This document shows, in pieces, positions 1-7,153 of a stretch of 15,049 bases of DNA; positions within the stretch are counted from its first letter, which is position 1; each line of letters opens with the position of its first letter. Position numbers and translations under genes: made by a program. Source of the DNA: Anaerolineaceae bacterium UBA700 (GTDB lineage: Bacteria; Chloroflexota; Anaerolineae; Anaerolineales; Anaerolineaceae); NCBI GenBank assembly GCA_002298885.1, contig DBMK01000022.1:1-15049 (forward strand), given 5' to 3'. Below the pieces are notes generated by a model that was not told the origin of the DNA, ran no database searches, and saw nothing but the letters and a program-made list of their open reading frames with translations.

Positions 1-26
1 CACAGTTGCTCTGTGGTGAATAAATA

Positions 27-1850
27 CTATTCGGTCGAGGCGGATGAGGGTGTCAGGAAGGGCTCGTAGACTTCTTCGAGCTGGTGGCGGAACTGGCGGG
101 TGTAGAGCTGGTAATACTTTCCGTGCAGGCGCAGCAGCTCAGCGTGCGTGCCCATCTCGGCGATGCGGCCTTCTTCGATGACCAGGATGCGGTCGGCGCG
201 CTTGATGGTGGAAAGACGATGGGCGATGACGAAGCTGGTGCGGCCCTTCATCAGGGCTTCCATGCCACGCTGGATGAGCGCTTCCGTAAGGGTGTCGACC
301 GAGCTGGTGGCCTCATCCATGATGAATATTTCGGGGCGGGCAAGCACGGCGCGTGCCAGGCTGATGAGCTGTTTCTGGCCCACCGAGAGCAGGTTACCGC
401 TTTCACCCACCTGTTCATCGTAGCCCTTAGGGAAGCTGTTGATGAATTCGTGAGCGCCGACCAGGCGGGCTGCCTCCACGATCTCGATTGTTGGAGCGTT
501 CAGGCGCCCGTAACGGATGTTGTCGCTAATGGTGCCGGAGAAGAGATGCGGAGTCTGTAGGACAATGCCGATCCTGGATTGGAGGGCGTGCAGGGAGTAA
601 TCAGTGTAGTCGTGGTCGCCGATGCGGATCTTGCCTTTGACCGGCTCGTAGAAGCGGCAGAGCAGGTTGACGATGGTGGATTTGCCGCCGCCGGTCGGGC
701 CCACCAGAGCGATGGTCTCGCCACGCCGAACGTGGAGGTTGAAATCGGACAGCACCGGCTTACCGTCGTCGTAGGCGAAGTCGACTCCGTCGAATTCGAT
801 GTCTCCCTGGATAGTTCCGGGATCGAAAGCGCCGGGGCGGTCGGTGACGGAAGGCACAGAATCGACCAGGGTAAAGATACGCTCGGCGGAGGCGATGGAG
901 TGCTGGATTTCAGCAAAGACGCGAGCCAGGTCCTGGATCGGCCACATCATAAAGGTGACGTAGGTGACGAAGGCCTGGATGCCGCCGATGGTCATCCCGC
1001 CGCTCTGGGCCTGGATGCCGCCGAACCAAACGATGCTTCCCAGGGCAAAAGCTGCCACCAATTGGACGGTGGGCAGGAAGAGGGCGCTCAACCAGGCGGC
1101 GCGGTACGAAGAGGCGTACATGCTGTTCGTAAGCACTGAAAACTCGCGCATGTTCTCTTCTTCCCTCCCGAGCGCCTTGACGACCCGCACACCGGTGATG
1201 TTCTCGTTGTAGGCGCCGGTGATGCGCGAATTAAAGCGGCGCACGTTGCGAAACTCGGTCAGGATACGGCGGCGGAATTGGATGGCGATGTAGAGCAGGA
1301 TTGGCAGGATGGCCAGGATAATCAGGGCAAGGCGCCAGTTGATGACGAACATGAAGATCATGGAGGTGAGTATATTCATGATCGCCCAGGTCGAATCGAC
1401 CAGGCCCCAGGTGGTGAGATCGGCGACGCGTTCTGAATCGGAAGTGACCCGGGCCATAATCCAGCCGACGGGGGTGCGGCTGAAATACGCCAGGGACAGG
1501 TCCTGCAGATGGTTGAACATCATGCGGCGCAAATCGTAGCGGACACGCTCGCCCAGCACACCGGCCAGATAAATGAAACAGAACACCAGGCCGGCCTGCA
1601 GGAGGGTCAGGAGCCCGTATTCGATCAAGATGCCGACCAGGGCGTCCGGATTCCTGGCGACGATGCCTTCGTCGATGATCCGCTTGCCCAGATAGGTAAA
1701 GAACGAATCCAGGCTGGATACGGCCATGATCGTCAACAGAAATCCGGCGACCCATTTCCAATGCGGGCGCGTCAATCCGAGAATACGCCTGAAGGTGCGG
1801 CCGTTAAATTTGCTGTTCAGCTCTTCTTCTTCAAAATAATCACTTGGCAC
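27..1850 (-). CDS. ABC exporter half-transporter, catalytic (Glu) subunit of a heterodimer
   Basis: Type IV (multidrug/lipid-type) exporter half of 607 residues: a six-helix membrane domain (about 30-320) followed by a nucleotide-binding domain (about 350-590). Seen: Walker A GPTGGGKST (384-392), signature LSVGQ (488-492) in place of LSGGQ, Walker B ending MDE with the catalytic Glu at 513, then SSVD and the switch His544 in IAHR. I chose the GTG at 1850 because AAGGAG lies 7 nt upstream. The ATG at 1940 would lie deep inside the preceding gene and add 30 non-homologous residues. The gene overlaps the end of its partner by 11 bp, so translation is probably coupled. The altered signature complements the Asp-type Walker B of the partner, as in TM287/288 and BmrCD, where one ATP site is degenerate. 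The substrate cannot be read from sequence; drug, lipid or peptide export are all possible. Confidence 0.93.
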   Translation of the reverse strand: MPSDYFEEEELNSKFNGRTFRRILGLTRPHWKWVAGFLLTIMAVSSLDSFFTYLGKRIIDEGIVARNPDALVGILIEYGLLTLLQAGLVFCFIYLAGVLGERVRYDLRRMMFNHLQDLSLAYFSRTPVGWIMARVTSDSERVADLTTWGLVDSTWAIMNILTSMIFMFVINWRLALIILAILPILLYIAIQFRRRILTEFRNVRRFNSRITGAYNENITGVRVVKALGREEENMREFSVLTNSMYASSYRAAWLSALFLPTVQLVAAFALGSIVWFGGIQAQSGGMTIGGIQAFVTYVTFMMWPIQDLARVFAEIQHSIASAERIFTLVDSVPSVTDRPGAFDPGTIQGDIEFDGVDFAYDDGKPVLSDFNLHVRRGETIALVGPTGGGKSTIVNLLCRFYEPVKGKIRIGDHDYTDYSLHALQSRIGIVLQTPHLFSGTISDNIRYGRLNAPTIEIVEAARLVGAHEFINSFPKGYDEQVGESGNLLSVGQKQLISLARAVLARPEIFIMDEATSSVDTLTEALIQRGMEALMKGRTSFVIAHRLSTIKRADRILVIEEGRIAEMGTHAELLRLHGKYYQLYTRQFRHQLEEVYEPFLTPSSASTE

Positions 1851-3645
1851 TGGAAATCTCCTTCTCCAGTTCGACCTCGATGCGGGTCTGGATCTCGTAA
1901 ATCCGGCGGTACATGCCTTCCTGGTTGACCAGCTCGGCATGGCTGCCGCGCTGGATGATCTTGCCGTTGTCCATCACCAGGACCAGGTCGGCATCCATGA
2001 TGCTCTGGATGCGGTGGGCGATAACGAAGGTGGTGCGATCCTTCATCAGAGTTAGCAGCGCCTCACGGATGACCGCTTCCGTCTCGGTATCCACCGAGGA
2101 GGTGGAATCGTCCAGGATGAGCAGGCGCGGGTCCTTTAAAAGAGTGCGCGCCACGGCGACGCGCTGTTTCTGACCGCCGGAGAGGGTGACGCCTTTCTCG
2201 CCAACGAGGGTGCCGTAGCCCTCGGGGAAGGACATGATCACGTCGTGAATGGCTGCAGCCCTGGCTGCGGCTTCTATCTCCGACTGGGGCACCTCGCGGC
2301 CGACGCCATAGGTGATGTTTTCGCGAATGGAACGCGAGAACAGGAAGGGCTCCTGCTCGACGATGCCGATTTGCTGGCGAAGGTAGCGGCGAGGATAGCG
2401 GCTGAGCTCGACGCCGTCCAAATCGATGCAGCCTTGCGTATATTCATAAAAGCGCGGCAGCAGATTGACCAATGTGGTCTTGCCCGAGCCGGTAGAACCG
2501 AGCAGGGCAATCACCTGGCCGGGCTGGACGCTGAAGGTAATTTCTTCGAGGACGCGGCTGCCGGGTTCGTATTCGAAGCCGACGCTATCGAATTTGATGG
2601 ACCCGCGTAAGTTGCCCTCTGGCTTGTAATCGCCCTCGTCGACTGGTTCTCGGTCCTCACGGATGATATCCATAACACGGGTGTAGGAAACCAGGCCTGT
2701 GGACATCTGGACGATGAGGCGGCCCAGGTTACGCAGCGGCCAGATGATCCAGATGACCAGACCGACGTAAGCCAGGTAAGTGCCAACGGTGATGCTGCCG
2801 TTGATGGCCATCATCGAGCCGATGAAGAATCCGGCGAGGATCTGGGCGTTGCACAGTGTGTCCGAGATGGGCCAGAAGAGGCTGTTCATGAATACCAGGC
2901 GTTTACCGCGGTTGTATTTCTCCCAATTGTCCTGGTTGAACTTATTGATTTCGTGTTCCTGGCGGGCAAACGCCTTGACGACGCGCACGCCGGTAAGGTT
3001 CTCCTGAAGGCTCGTCGAGAGGGTGGCTTCCTGGTCCTGGTAAGCCTCGTAGGCCTTGGTGACGCGTTTGAAGAAGAACAGCGAGGTGAAAAGGACGATG
3101 GGCACCACGATGACCGAAACGAGGGCCAGGTTGACGTTCAGGTCGAGAAGGGCGATGAAATTGATGACGAAGATCAGAACGATGCGGCCGATGCCGATGG
3201 CCTGGTCGGCGAAGAACCGGCGTAGGGCATCCACGTCCGAGGTCGAGCGCTCGATCAGGTTGCCGGTCTCCATCTTGGAGTGGTAGGTGAAGGATAGGTA
3301 CTGGATGTGGTCGTACAGGTAGTTGCGCAGGCGGCGGGTGACCCCTTCGGCGGTCAATGCAGCCAGGCGGCCGCTAAAGAACGAGAAACTGCCTTCCACC
3401 GCGGCCAGGCAGAGGAACCCAAGCGCCACCAGAGGTAGGTCAATGCCGGATTGGGGGTTTTGAAAATTGTCGACGAAGTAGCGCAGAAGCAGGTAGGTGC
3501 AGGTCTTGGCTGTAGCGGAGATTCCCAGGCTGATGGTGGCGCTGATATACCTCAGGCGGAAGCCGGTCATTAAACGCCATAAGCCGACCAGCCTGTTCCG
3601 GCTGACGGCGCGCTTGAGGTCATACTCAGGGATTGCGGAAGACAA
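1840..3645 (-). CDS. ABC exporter half-transporter, degenerate-site (Asp) subunit of a heterodimer
   Basis: First gene of the exporter pair, 601 residues from the chosen start: membrane domain with six helices (about 30-325), then a nucleotide-binding domain. Seen: Walker A GSTGSGKTT (383-391), a canonical LSGGQ (488-492), Walker B LLILDD with Asp513 where the catalytic Glu is expected, SSVD, and switch His544. The Asp substitution marks the non-hydrolysing site of a heterodimeric exporter. The start is taken as the TTG at 3645, because a perfect AGGAGG lies 5 nt upstream. An in-frame TTG at 3690 has no ribosome site and would add a non-homologous stretch. The next gene begins inside its last codons, so the two proteins are surely co-expressed. 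Function as a pair is well supported; the cargo is unknown. Confidence 0.93.
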   Translation of the reverse strand: MSSAIPEYDLKRAVSRNRLVGLWRLMTGFRLRYISATISLGISATAKTCTYLLLRYFVDNFQNPQSGIDLPLVALGFLCLAAVEGSFSFFSGRLAALTAEGVTRRLRNYLYDHIQYLSFTYHSKMETGNLIERSTSDVDALRRFFADQAIGIGRIVLIFVINFIALLDLNVNLALVSVIVVPIVLFTSLFFFKRVTKAYEAYQDQEATLSTSLQENLTGVRVVKAFARQEHEINKFNQDNWEKYNRGKRLVFMNSLFWPISDTLCNAQILAGFFIGSMMAINGSITVGTYLAYVGLVIWIIWPLRNLGRLIVQMSTGLVSYTRVMDIIREDREPVDEGDYKPEGNLRGSIKFDSVGFEYEPGSRVLEEITFSVQPGQVIALLGSTGSGKTTLVNLLPRFYEYTQGCIDLDGVELSRYPRRYLRQQIGIVEQEPFLFSRSIRENITYGVGREVPQSEIEAAARAAAIHDVIMSFPEGYGTLVGEKGVTLSGGQKQRVAVARTLLKDPRLLILDDSTSSVDTETEAVIREALLTLMKDRTTFVIAHRIQSIMDADLVLVMDNGKIIQRGSHAELVNQEGMYRRIYEIQTRIEVELEKEISSAK

Positions 3646-3683
3646 ATAAACCTCCTGGTTGGGAGTGCAAGGGAGAAGACGAT

Positions 3684-3755
3684 ACCGCAATCAGGCGGTT
3701 CGCGAACAGCCGAGCAAACGAAACAACTCGGGCAAAAGGCGAACTTAGAATTATA
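3684..3755 (-). promoter_or_regulatory. Promoter -10 and structured leader of the ABC exporter operon
   Basis: A perfect TATAAT on the minus strand lies at 3750-3755; the matching -35 region (TCTTTA at 17-bp spacing) is poor. Transcription from here would give a leader of about 100 nt before the TTG start. The leader holds a perfect 10-bp palindrome GTTCGCGAAC (3698-3707), an inverted repeat ACCGC/GCGGT (3684-3699) and CCGAG/CTCGG arms (3710-3714 and 3727-3731). The palindrome could be an operator or part of an RNA structure; the sequence does not decide. Confidence 0.5.
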
Positions 3756-3777
3756 CCTTATTCTATAGGAAATAAAG

Positions 3778-3803
3778 AGAGTGGAGAATAGAGGAAAGAG
3801 AAT
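3778..3803. repeat. Degenerate 7-bp purine-rich tandem repeat (AGARTAG type)
   Basis: Units AGAGTGG, AGAATAG, AGGAAAG and AGAAT follow each other with a 7-bp period directly at the stop codon of the YCII gene. The same heptad occurs at 14995-15036 after gpmA. Its function is unknown; it may be a slippage-derived or dispersed genomic repeat. Confidence 0.55.
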
Positions 3804-4144
3804 CAGCCGGGGAGGCTATCGCGTGGGAAGCTTTTGCATGGATGGATTTCATATAGGAAGGCGCCGGCTTTTACGCCAGGGTCGTCGTCCATCAACTGCT
3901 TGGTCTCTTCGACGGAGGCATTGAAAATTCCGATGCCGCGCACTTCGCTGCCGTCGTCCACGGGGCAGACGATGGATAGGAGACCGCGGGCGCGCATGGC
4001 AAAATTGCGCCGGACGTGTTCCCAGACGACCTTTTGAATGCCTTCTTCAAAGCGTTTCGGGCCAGTTTTTAAAATTACCACACAGTAATCCCGCGCCGTT
4101 GGGAGTATCTGGCGCATGAGTTCATCGGAAATGGTTGGAAGCAT
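3803..4144 (-). CDS. YCII-like small protein
   Basis: Protein of 113 residues with the YCII (ferredoxin-like alpha/beta) pattern. A conserved His sits in the first helix (His43, in WEHVRRNF), followed by a strand with a polar turn (about 55-68), GIGIFNASVEE, and the family hallmark D-D-P-x-V-K-A-G at 87-94. YCII proteins are small and often dimeric. The His/Asp pair has been proposed as an active site, but the reaction of most members is unknown, so I give no substrate. The start is the ATG at 4144 with AGGAGG 8 nt upstream. The gene stands alone between the ABC operon leader and the repeat region and has its own promoter. It carries about 10 extra residues at the C-terminus beyond the domain. 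Confidence 0.75.
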   Translation of the reverse strand: MLPTISDELMRQILPTARDYCVVILKTGPKRFEEGIQKVVWEHVRRNFAMRARGLLSIVCPVDDGSEVRGIGIFNASVEETKQLMDDDPGVKAGAFLYEIHPCKSFPRDSLPG

Positions 4145-4177
4145 GTTGGAATCCTCCTGCTCGGGCAGAGCAGCGTA

Positions 4178-4206
4178 ATTCTAGTGGGTTGAAGGGGCAA
4201 AGTCAA
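4178..4206 (-). promoter_or_regulatory. Sigma-70-type promoter of the YCII gene
   Basis: On the minus strand TTGACT (4201-4206) is followed after exactly 17 bp by TAGAAT (4178-4183). Each hexamer matches five of six consensus bases. Predicted transcription start is near 4171, giving a leader of about 27 nt that contains the AGGAGG ribosome site. Confidence 0.7.
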
Positions 4207-4248
4207 GAAATGGGGTGAAATGGCTTCGATGATTTTTCGGGGGAAAGG

Positions 4249-4310
4249 CGCTGGGGTCACAGACCCCAGCGAAGCCTGAAGGAGGGCTCGAGGCAGGTCT
4301 GTGACCTGCC
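4249..4310. repeat. Paired-hairpin repeat, copy 1
   Basis: Two perfect small hairpins. Hairpin A (4249-4271) has 10-bp arms around ACA, reading CGCTGGGGTC then GACCCCAGCG. Hairpin B (4292-4310) has 8-bp arms GGCAGGTC/GACCTGCC around TGT. The core of A (GGTCACAGACC) is the exact reverse complement of the core of B (GGTCTGTGACC), so the two stems are inverted copies of one element, like the alternating repeats of bacterial BIMEs. The linker contains GGAGGGCTC, shared with copy 2. There is no coding potential I trust. It might stabilise or end transcripts, since it sits upstream of both divergent genes. Confidence 0.75.
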
Positions 4311-4354
4311 GGTGAATGGCAGAAAACTGAGGAGGAGTGAGGTAATGGATGCGT

Positions 4355-4431
4355 TCCGCTGGGGTCACAGACCCCAGCGGAGCGGGTTGACGGAGCGGGG
4401 AGGAGGGCTCAAGGCAGGTCTGTGATCTGCC
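4355..4431. repeat. Paired-hairpin repeat, copy 2
   Basis: Second copy of the same composite. Hairpin A (4355-4381) has 12-bp arms around ACA (TCCGCTGGGGTC then GACCCCAGCGGA). Hairpin B (4413-4431) reads GGCAGGTC-TGT-GATCTGCC, with one C-to-T change relative to copy 1 that leaves a single weak pair. The linker is longer than in copy 1 but again ends with GGAGGGCTC. Two tandem copies 106 bp apart, with matching stems and diverged linkers, point to a dispersed repeat family rather than a single terminator. Confidence 0.72.
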
Positions 4432-4463
4432 GATATTGGTGATTCTGGAAGTCTTGGAATGAG

Positions 4464-4472
4464 TGCTAAAAT
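4464..4472 (+). promoter_or_regulatory. Extended -10 promoter of the lipoprotein gene
   Basis: TGC followed by TAAAAT (4467-4472) forms an extended -10 element. No good -35 is visible at 16-18 bp. The predicted start is about 25 nt before the ATG at 4505. The identical nine bases TGCTAAAAT occur on the minus strand before the histidine kinase gene (7154-7162). Confidence 0.5.
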
Positions 4473-4504
4473 GAATGTGAGAAAGCTCAAATATTGGAGC
4501 GATA

Positions 4505-5038
4505 ATGTTGAAAAACCTCGCATCGGCAAAACTGATATTGCTATGGTTTGTGGGATTGGCCGTGATATGCGGGTGCGTGCCGAATTCCGGCGCGGCGACG
4601 CATACGACAAACGCGGTTGGCACTGATCTTCCCGGCGCGGCAACTCCAGATATCTTATCGATGAAAGTCGAAACGGTGGGTTGCAGCACGAGCGTGGACG
4701 TGACCCATGGAATGGGTGAAGTGACCGACGCCTACGTGAACCTTACCAACGAAAGTGCGGCGGACCTGCCGAATGTATGCATCACACTAAATGGTAACGA
4801 TGAATCCCGGCAGCATCCCAACAAGACGGTCTGCATGGAAAAACTGCCCGCCGACGGGCAGATCACCCATAAGCTGACCATCGATACCACCTTCCGCAAC
4901 GAGACCATGGTCCAAATCGTGGTGACGAGCGAAGGAAAGACACTCGTTTCGACGCGGCAAACATGCCGGCAGATCCAGGCAACGATGCTGGAAAGGTTGA
5001 GGCAGAGCCTGGGCCAAATGCGGTATCGCAATAAATAA
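4505..5038 (+). CDS. Secreted lipoprotein with four-cysteine domain, function unknown
   Basis: Protein of 177 residues that I do not recognise by name. Seen: a lysine-containing N-terminus, a hydrophobic stretch (10-22) and a lipobox-like I-C-G-C with the acceptor Cys24, then a Ser/Thr/Ala-rich linker (25-48). These point to export and lipid anchoring on the outer face of the membrane. The mature domain (about 50-155) is predicted to be mostly beta, with alternating hydrophobic strands (AYVNLTNES, CITLNG, THKLTIDTTF, VQIVVTSEG) and four cysteines at 60, 92, 110 and 154 that could form two disulfides. This resembles small immunoglobulin-like FxLYD/DUF4352-type domains, but only in general character. 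A basic helical tail follows. The ATG at 4505 has GGAG 5 nt upstream. The gene is a single transcription unit: its own -10 in front and a strong terminator behind. Confidence 0.72.
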   Translation: MLKNLASAKLILLWFVGLAVICGCVPNSGAATHTTNAVGTDLPGAATPDILSMKVETVGCSTSVDVTHGMGEVTDAYVNLTNESAADLPNVCITLNGNDESRQHPNKTVCMEKLPADGQITHKLTIDTTFRNETMVQIVVTSEGKTLVSTRQTCRQIQATMLERLRQSLGQMRYRNK

Positions 5039-5100
5039 CCGGTTAAAAATAAAAGCGGGGATTTCCGGCCTGCCGGAAATCCCCGCTTATTTTTAACCGG
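5039..5100. terminator. Long bidirectional intrinsic terminator
   Basis: The arms 5039-5069 and 5072-5100 pair over 29 bp, with only a two-A bulge in the left arm. The GC-rich core (AAGCGGGGATTTCCGGC) is flanked on both sides so that either strand reads TTATTTTTAACC after the core, giving a U-rich tract in both directions. It exactly fills the gap between two convergent genes, whose stop codons abut it, so it should end both transcripts. Confidence 0.92.
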
Positions 5101-5754
5101 TCAGGGTTCGTTGATCTGCGACAGGCCGGAACGGATGGCGAGGACGGCGGCCTGGGTGCGGTCGGCGACGCCCAGCTTGGCAAAAATGGAGCTGACGTAG
5201 TTGCGCACCGTGCCTTCGGAAAGGTAGAGCTTTTGGGAAATCTCGGTGTTATTCAATCCGTGCGCCAGCAGGCGCAGCACCGCCAGCTCGCGCTCGCTAA
5301 GGAGCTGGGCAATGTCCGGATCGGGGGAAGCGGTGGTCTGGGCTACCTGATGAAAGATCTTGCCAGCGACGGCCGGGTCGACAAAGGTCTTACCAGACAC
5401 GGTGCCCTGGATGGCTGACACCAGGGTATCGCGCGGCGTGTCCTTGAGCAGATATCCCGATGCGCCGCTGCGGATGGCGTCAAAGACCCACTCGTCAAAA
5501 TCGTACGTGGTGAGAACGAGGACGCGCACGTCTGGGAAGCGGTTGCGAATCTCGCGAGTGGCTTCGATTCCGTTCATAACCGGCATCTTTAAATCCATCA
5601 AAGCTAAATCCGGGTGGAGACTTTCGACCAATTTCACAGCTTCCTCGCCGTCGTTGGCGACGCCAACCACCTCGATCCCTGGGGCAGTGCTTAAAATAGC
5701 GCGCAGCCCTTCGCATACCACAACCTGATCGTCACAAATTAATACCCTGATCAT
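5101..5754 (-). CDS. NarL/LuxR-family response regulator
   Basis: Response regulator of 217 residues. The receiver domain (1-120) has the acidic pair Asp8/Asp9, phosphoacceptor Asp54 (in LMDLKMP), the TTYD threonine and the LLKD lysine. The LuxR-type helix-turn-helix (about 147-210) reads LSERELAVLRLLAHG...NTEISQKLYLSEGTVRNYV. It would bind DNA as a dimer after phosphorylation by the adjacent kinase. The start is the ATG at 5754, directly giving MIRVLICDD; upstream in-frame starts would lie inside the kinase gene. It begins 4 nt after the kinase stop with only a weak GGGATAG ribosome site, so translation is probably coupled to the kinase. The likely targets include the divergent pump operon at 7370, judging from gene order and the dyad sites in the spacer. 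Confidence 0.93.
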   Translation of the reverse strand: MIRVLICDDQVVVCEGLRAILSTAPGIEVVGVANDGEEAVKLVESLHPDLALMDLKMPVMNGIEATREIRNRFPDVRVLVLTTYDFDEWVFDAIRSGASGYLLKDTPRDTLVSAIQGTVSGKTFVDPAVAGKIFHQVAQTTASPDPDIAQLLSERELAVLRLLAHGLNNTEISQKLYLSEGTVRNYVSSIFAKLGVADRTQAAVLAIRSGLSQINEP

Positions 5755-5758
5755 TTTT

Positions 5759-7147
5759 CTATCCCATTCTATTCCCGGGTAGCTTGATACCGTCGGGATC
5801 CGGTAAAGGCTGAGGCTGCAAAGGCTTGTTGGCGGGTCCCGGCGGAAGAGGAGGATACGAAACCTGGATCGTCGTTCCCTGACCGAGTTGCGATGCGATG
5901 GAGAAACTGGCGCCGACGGATTCCGCCCGCTCACGCATTCCCTGCAGGCCGAAACGCTGCTCGGGGTCGATGTTGTCCATCGAAAATCCGCGCCCATCAT
6001 CGTGGATGGTCAGGCTCAGGCTGCCGGCTTTATCTTTGAGCAATACGGACAGCTTATGGGCGCCGGCGTGCCGGGTTACATTGCGCAGGGCTTCCTCTGC
6101 AATGCGGTAAAAAGTGTGCTCGATTTCAGGGGTCCAGCCGTTGGTCTGTTCGGGAAGCGAAAGGTCCAGCGAAAACTGGTTGCGTTCGGCGACCGAACGA
6201 GCCAGGTTGGAAAGGGCCATGACCAGTCCCAGGTCCTCCACCGGGGCGGCGCGCAGTGATTGAATAGCACGCCGGGTCTCATTTAGACCGTCGCGGGTTA
6301 GTTTAAGAGACTGGACAAGGATATCGCGGGCCTTTTCCCGGTCGCTGTCCCACAAGGAGGAGATTGCCTCTAATTGAACTGCGACAGCGCTCAACGTGTG
6401 CGCCAGGGTGTCGTGCAGCTCGCGCGCCAGGCGGTTGCGTTCCCGACTGAGGGTCAACTGCTCGTTGGTCGTGGCATAGTTGGCCAGTTGGCGGTAAGCC
6501 TGTTCTAGGCGGGCGGTCTGCTCGCGCTGGCTGGCAACCAGCCTGGAAACAACGTAACCGATCAATAAATAAACTGCCGTGCGCAGGAAAACCGGACCGA
6601 TTTCAAGCCAGGGACGGAAAAACGGGCTCGCCGGTAAGGAGGAATTCGCCGGCGGCGGGGGGAGGGCGCTGCCCGTAACTCCGGCCAGGATGGGTAAAAG
6701 GATAAAGACCAGATCGATGGCAGCGAGGCCCAAACAATAAAAAACCACTACCCGGAAGCTGTACTGCCAGCTTACCAGGATGAGTGGAACGAACAAGAGG
6801 AAAATTACCTGCCATTGGCCGGCAAGCGAACGCACCTGTGAAAGCTCGTCGGCCTGGTTAAAATCGATCCCAAGGAAATTGGCGACGATCGGAGCCAGGG
6901 TGGCGATGCCCAGGGCAATGGGCAGGTAAAAACGGCCCAGCTTTGCCTGCAATCCCGTCCAGGTAAGGTAAGCGATCAGGATGCAGGCTTCGATGAGGGT
7001 GACGTACGGATTCCCCATAAAACGAAGGAAACGCGAGGGAGAACCGAAGAGCTGGAAAACAAATGGAAATAAACCCAGCACGAGCATTACGGCAGCAAAG
7101 GCGCTGAATGCCGAGATCAAAGCTGGATTTATTTGAGAGTTTTTCAC
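5759..7147 (-). CDS. Membrane sensor histidine kinase, HisKA_3 (NarL/DesK type)
   Basis: Kinase of 462 residues. About six hydrophobic segments lie between 12 and 203, with a proline-rich external loop (161-177) and almost no extracytoplasmic sensor domain. That architecture is typical of kinases sensing the membrane itself or a partner protein. A short coiled region (205-235) leads to the HisKA_3 box ARELHDTLAHTLS with phospho-His245. The ATPase domain shows the N box with Asn356 (EEALRNVTRHAG), DDGRGF (383-388) and GLQGM (400-404). After the ATPase domain comes an unusual proline-rich tail (431-462). The start codon is the GTG at 7147. There is no usable ribosome site, but an extended -10 lies exactly one promoter spacing upstream, suggesting a leaderless message. 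It is co-transcribed with the regulator that follows, and divergent from the pump genes. Confidence 0.93.
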   Translation of the reverse strand: MKNSQINPALISAFSAFAAVMLVLGLFPFVFQLFGSPSRFLRFMGNPYVTLIEACILIAYLTWTGLQAKLGRFYLPIALGIATLAPIVANFLGIDFNQADELSQVRSLAGQWQVIFLLFVPLILVSWQYSFRVVVFYCLGLAAIDLVFILLPILAGVTGSALPPPPANSSLPASPFFRPWLEIGPVFLRTAVYLLIGYVVSRLVASQREQTARLEQAYRQLANYATTNEQLTLSRERNRLARELHDTLAHTLSAVAVQLEAISSLWDSDREKARDILVQSLKLTRDGLNETRRAIQSLRAAPVEDLGLVMALSNLARSVAERNQFSLDLSLPEQTNGWTPEIEHTFYRIAEEALRNVTRHAGAHKLSVLLKDKAGSLSLTIHDDGRGFSMDNIDPEQRFGLQGMRERAESVGASFSIASQLGQGTTIQVSYPPLPPGPANKPLQPQPLPDPDGIKLPGNRMG

Positions 7148-7153
7148 GCCTTT

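Noticed and set aside
1..26. CACAG-TTGCT-CTGTG hairpin as terminator of the ABC operon
   Set aside because: Only a 5-bp stem, no U-tract on the relevant strand within the window, and the edge cuts off the context.
1851..1940. N-terminal 30-residue extension of the second ABC gene from an upstream ATG
   Set aside because: It lies wholly inside the preceding gene in another frame, has no family-like sequence, and the GTG at 1850 has a perfect ribosome site.
4249..4431. The two hairpin clusters as a CRISPR array or as simple terminators
   Set aside because: Each repeat is itself palindromic, the linkers are unequal and share sequence, and no U-tracts follow the stems. Neither CRISPR spacing nor terminator form fits.
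4075..4689. 204-residue minus-strand ORF across the hairpin repeats and the lipoprotein start
   Set aside because: It has no recognisable domain, overlaps well-supported genes on both sides, and its repeated LGSVTPA-like segments are only translations of the hairpins.
5755..6000. Longer response-regulator reading frame beginning at 6000
   Set aside because: It would overlap about 240 bp of the kinase's ATPase domain. The receiver domain clearly starts with MIRVLICDD at 5754.
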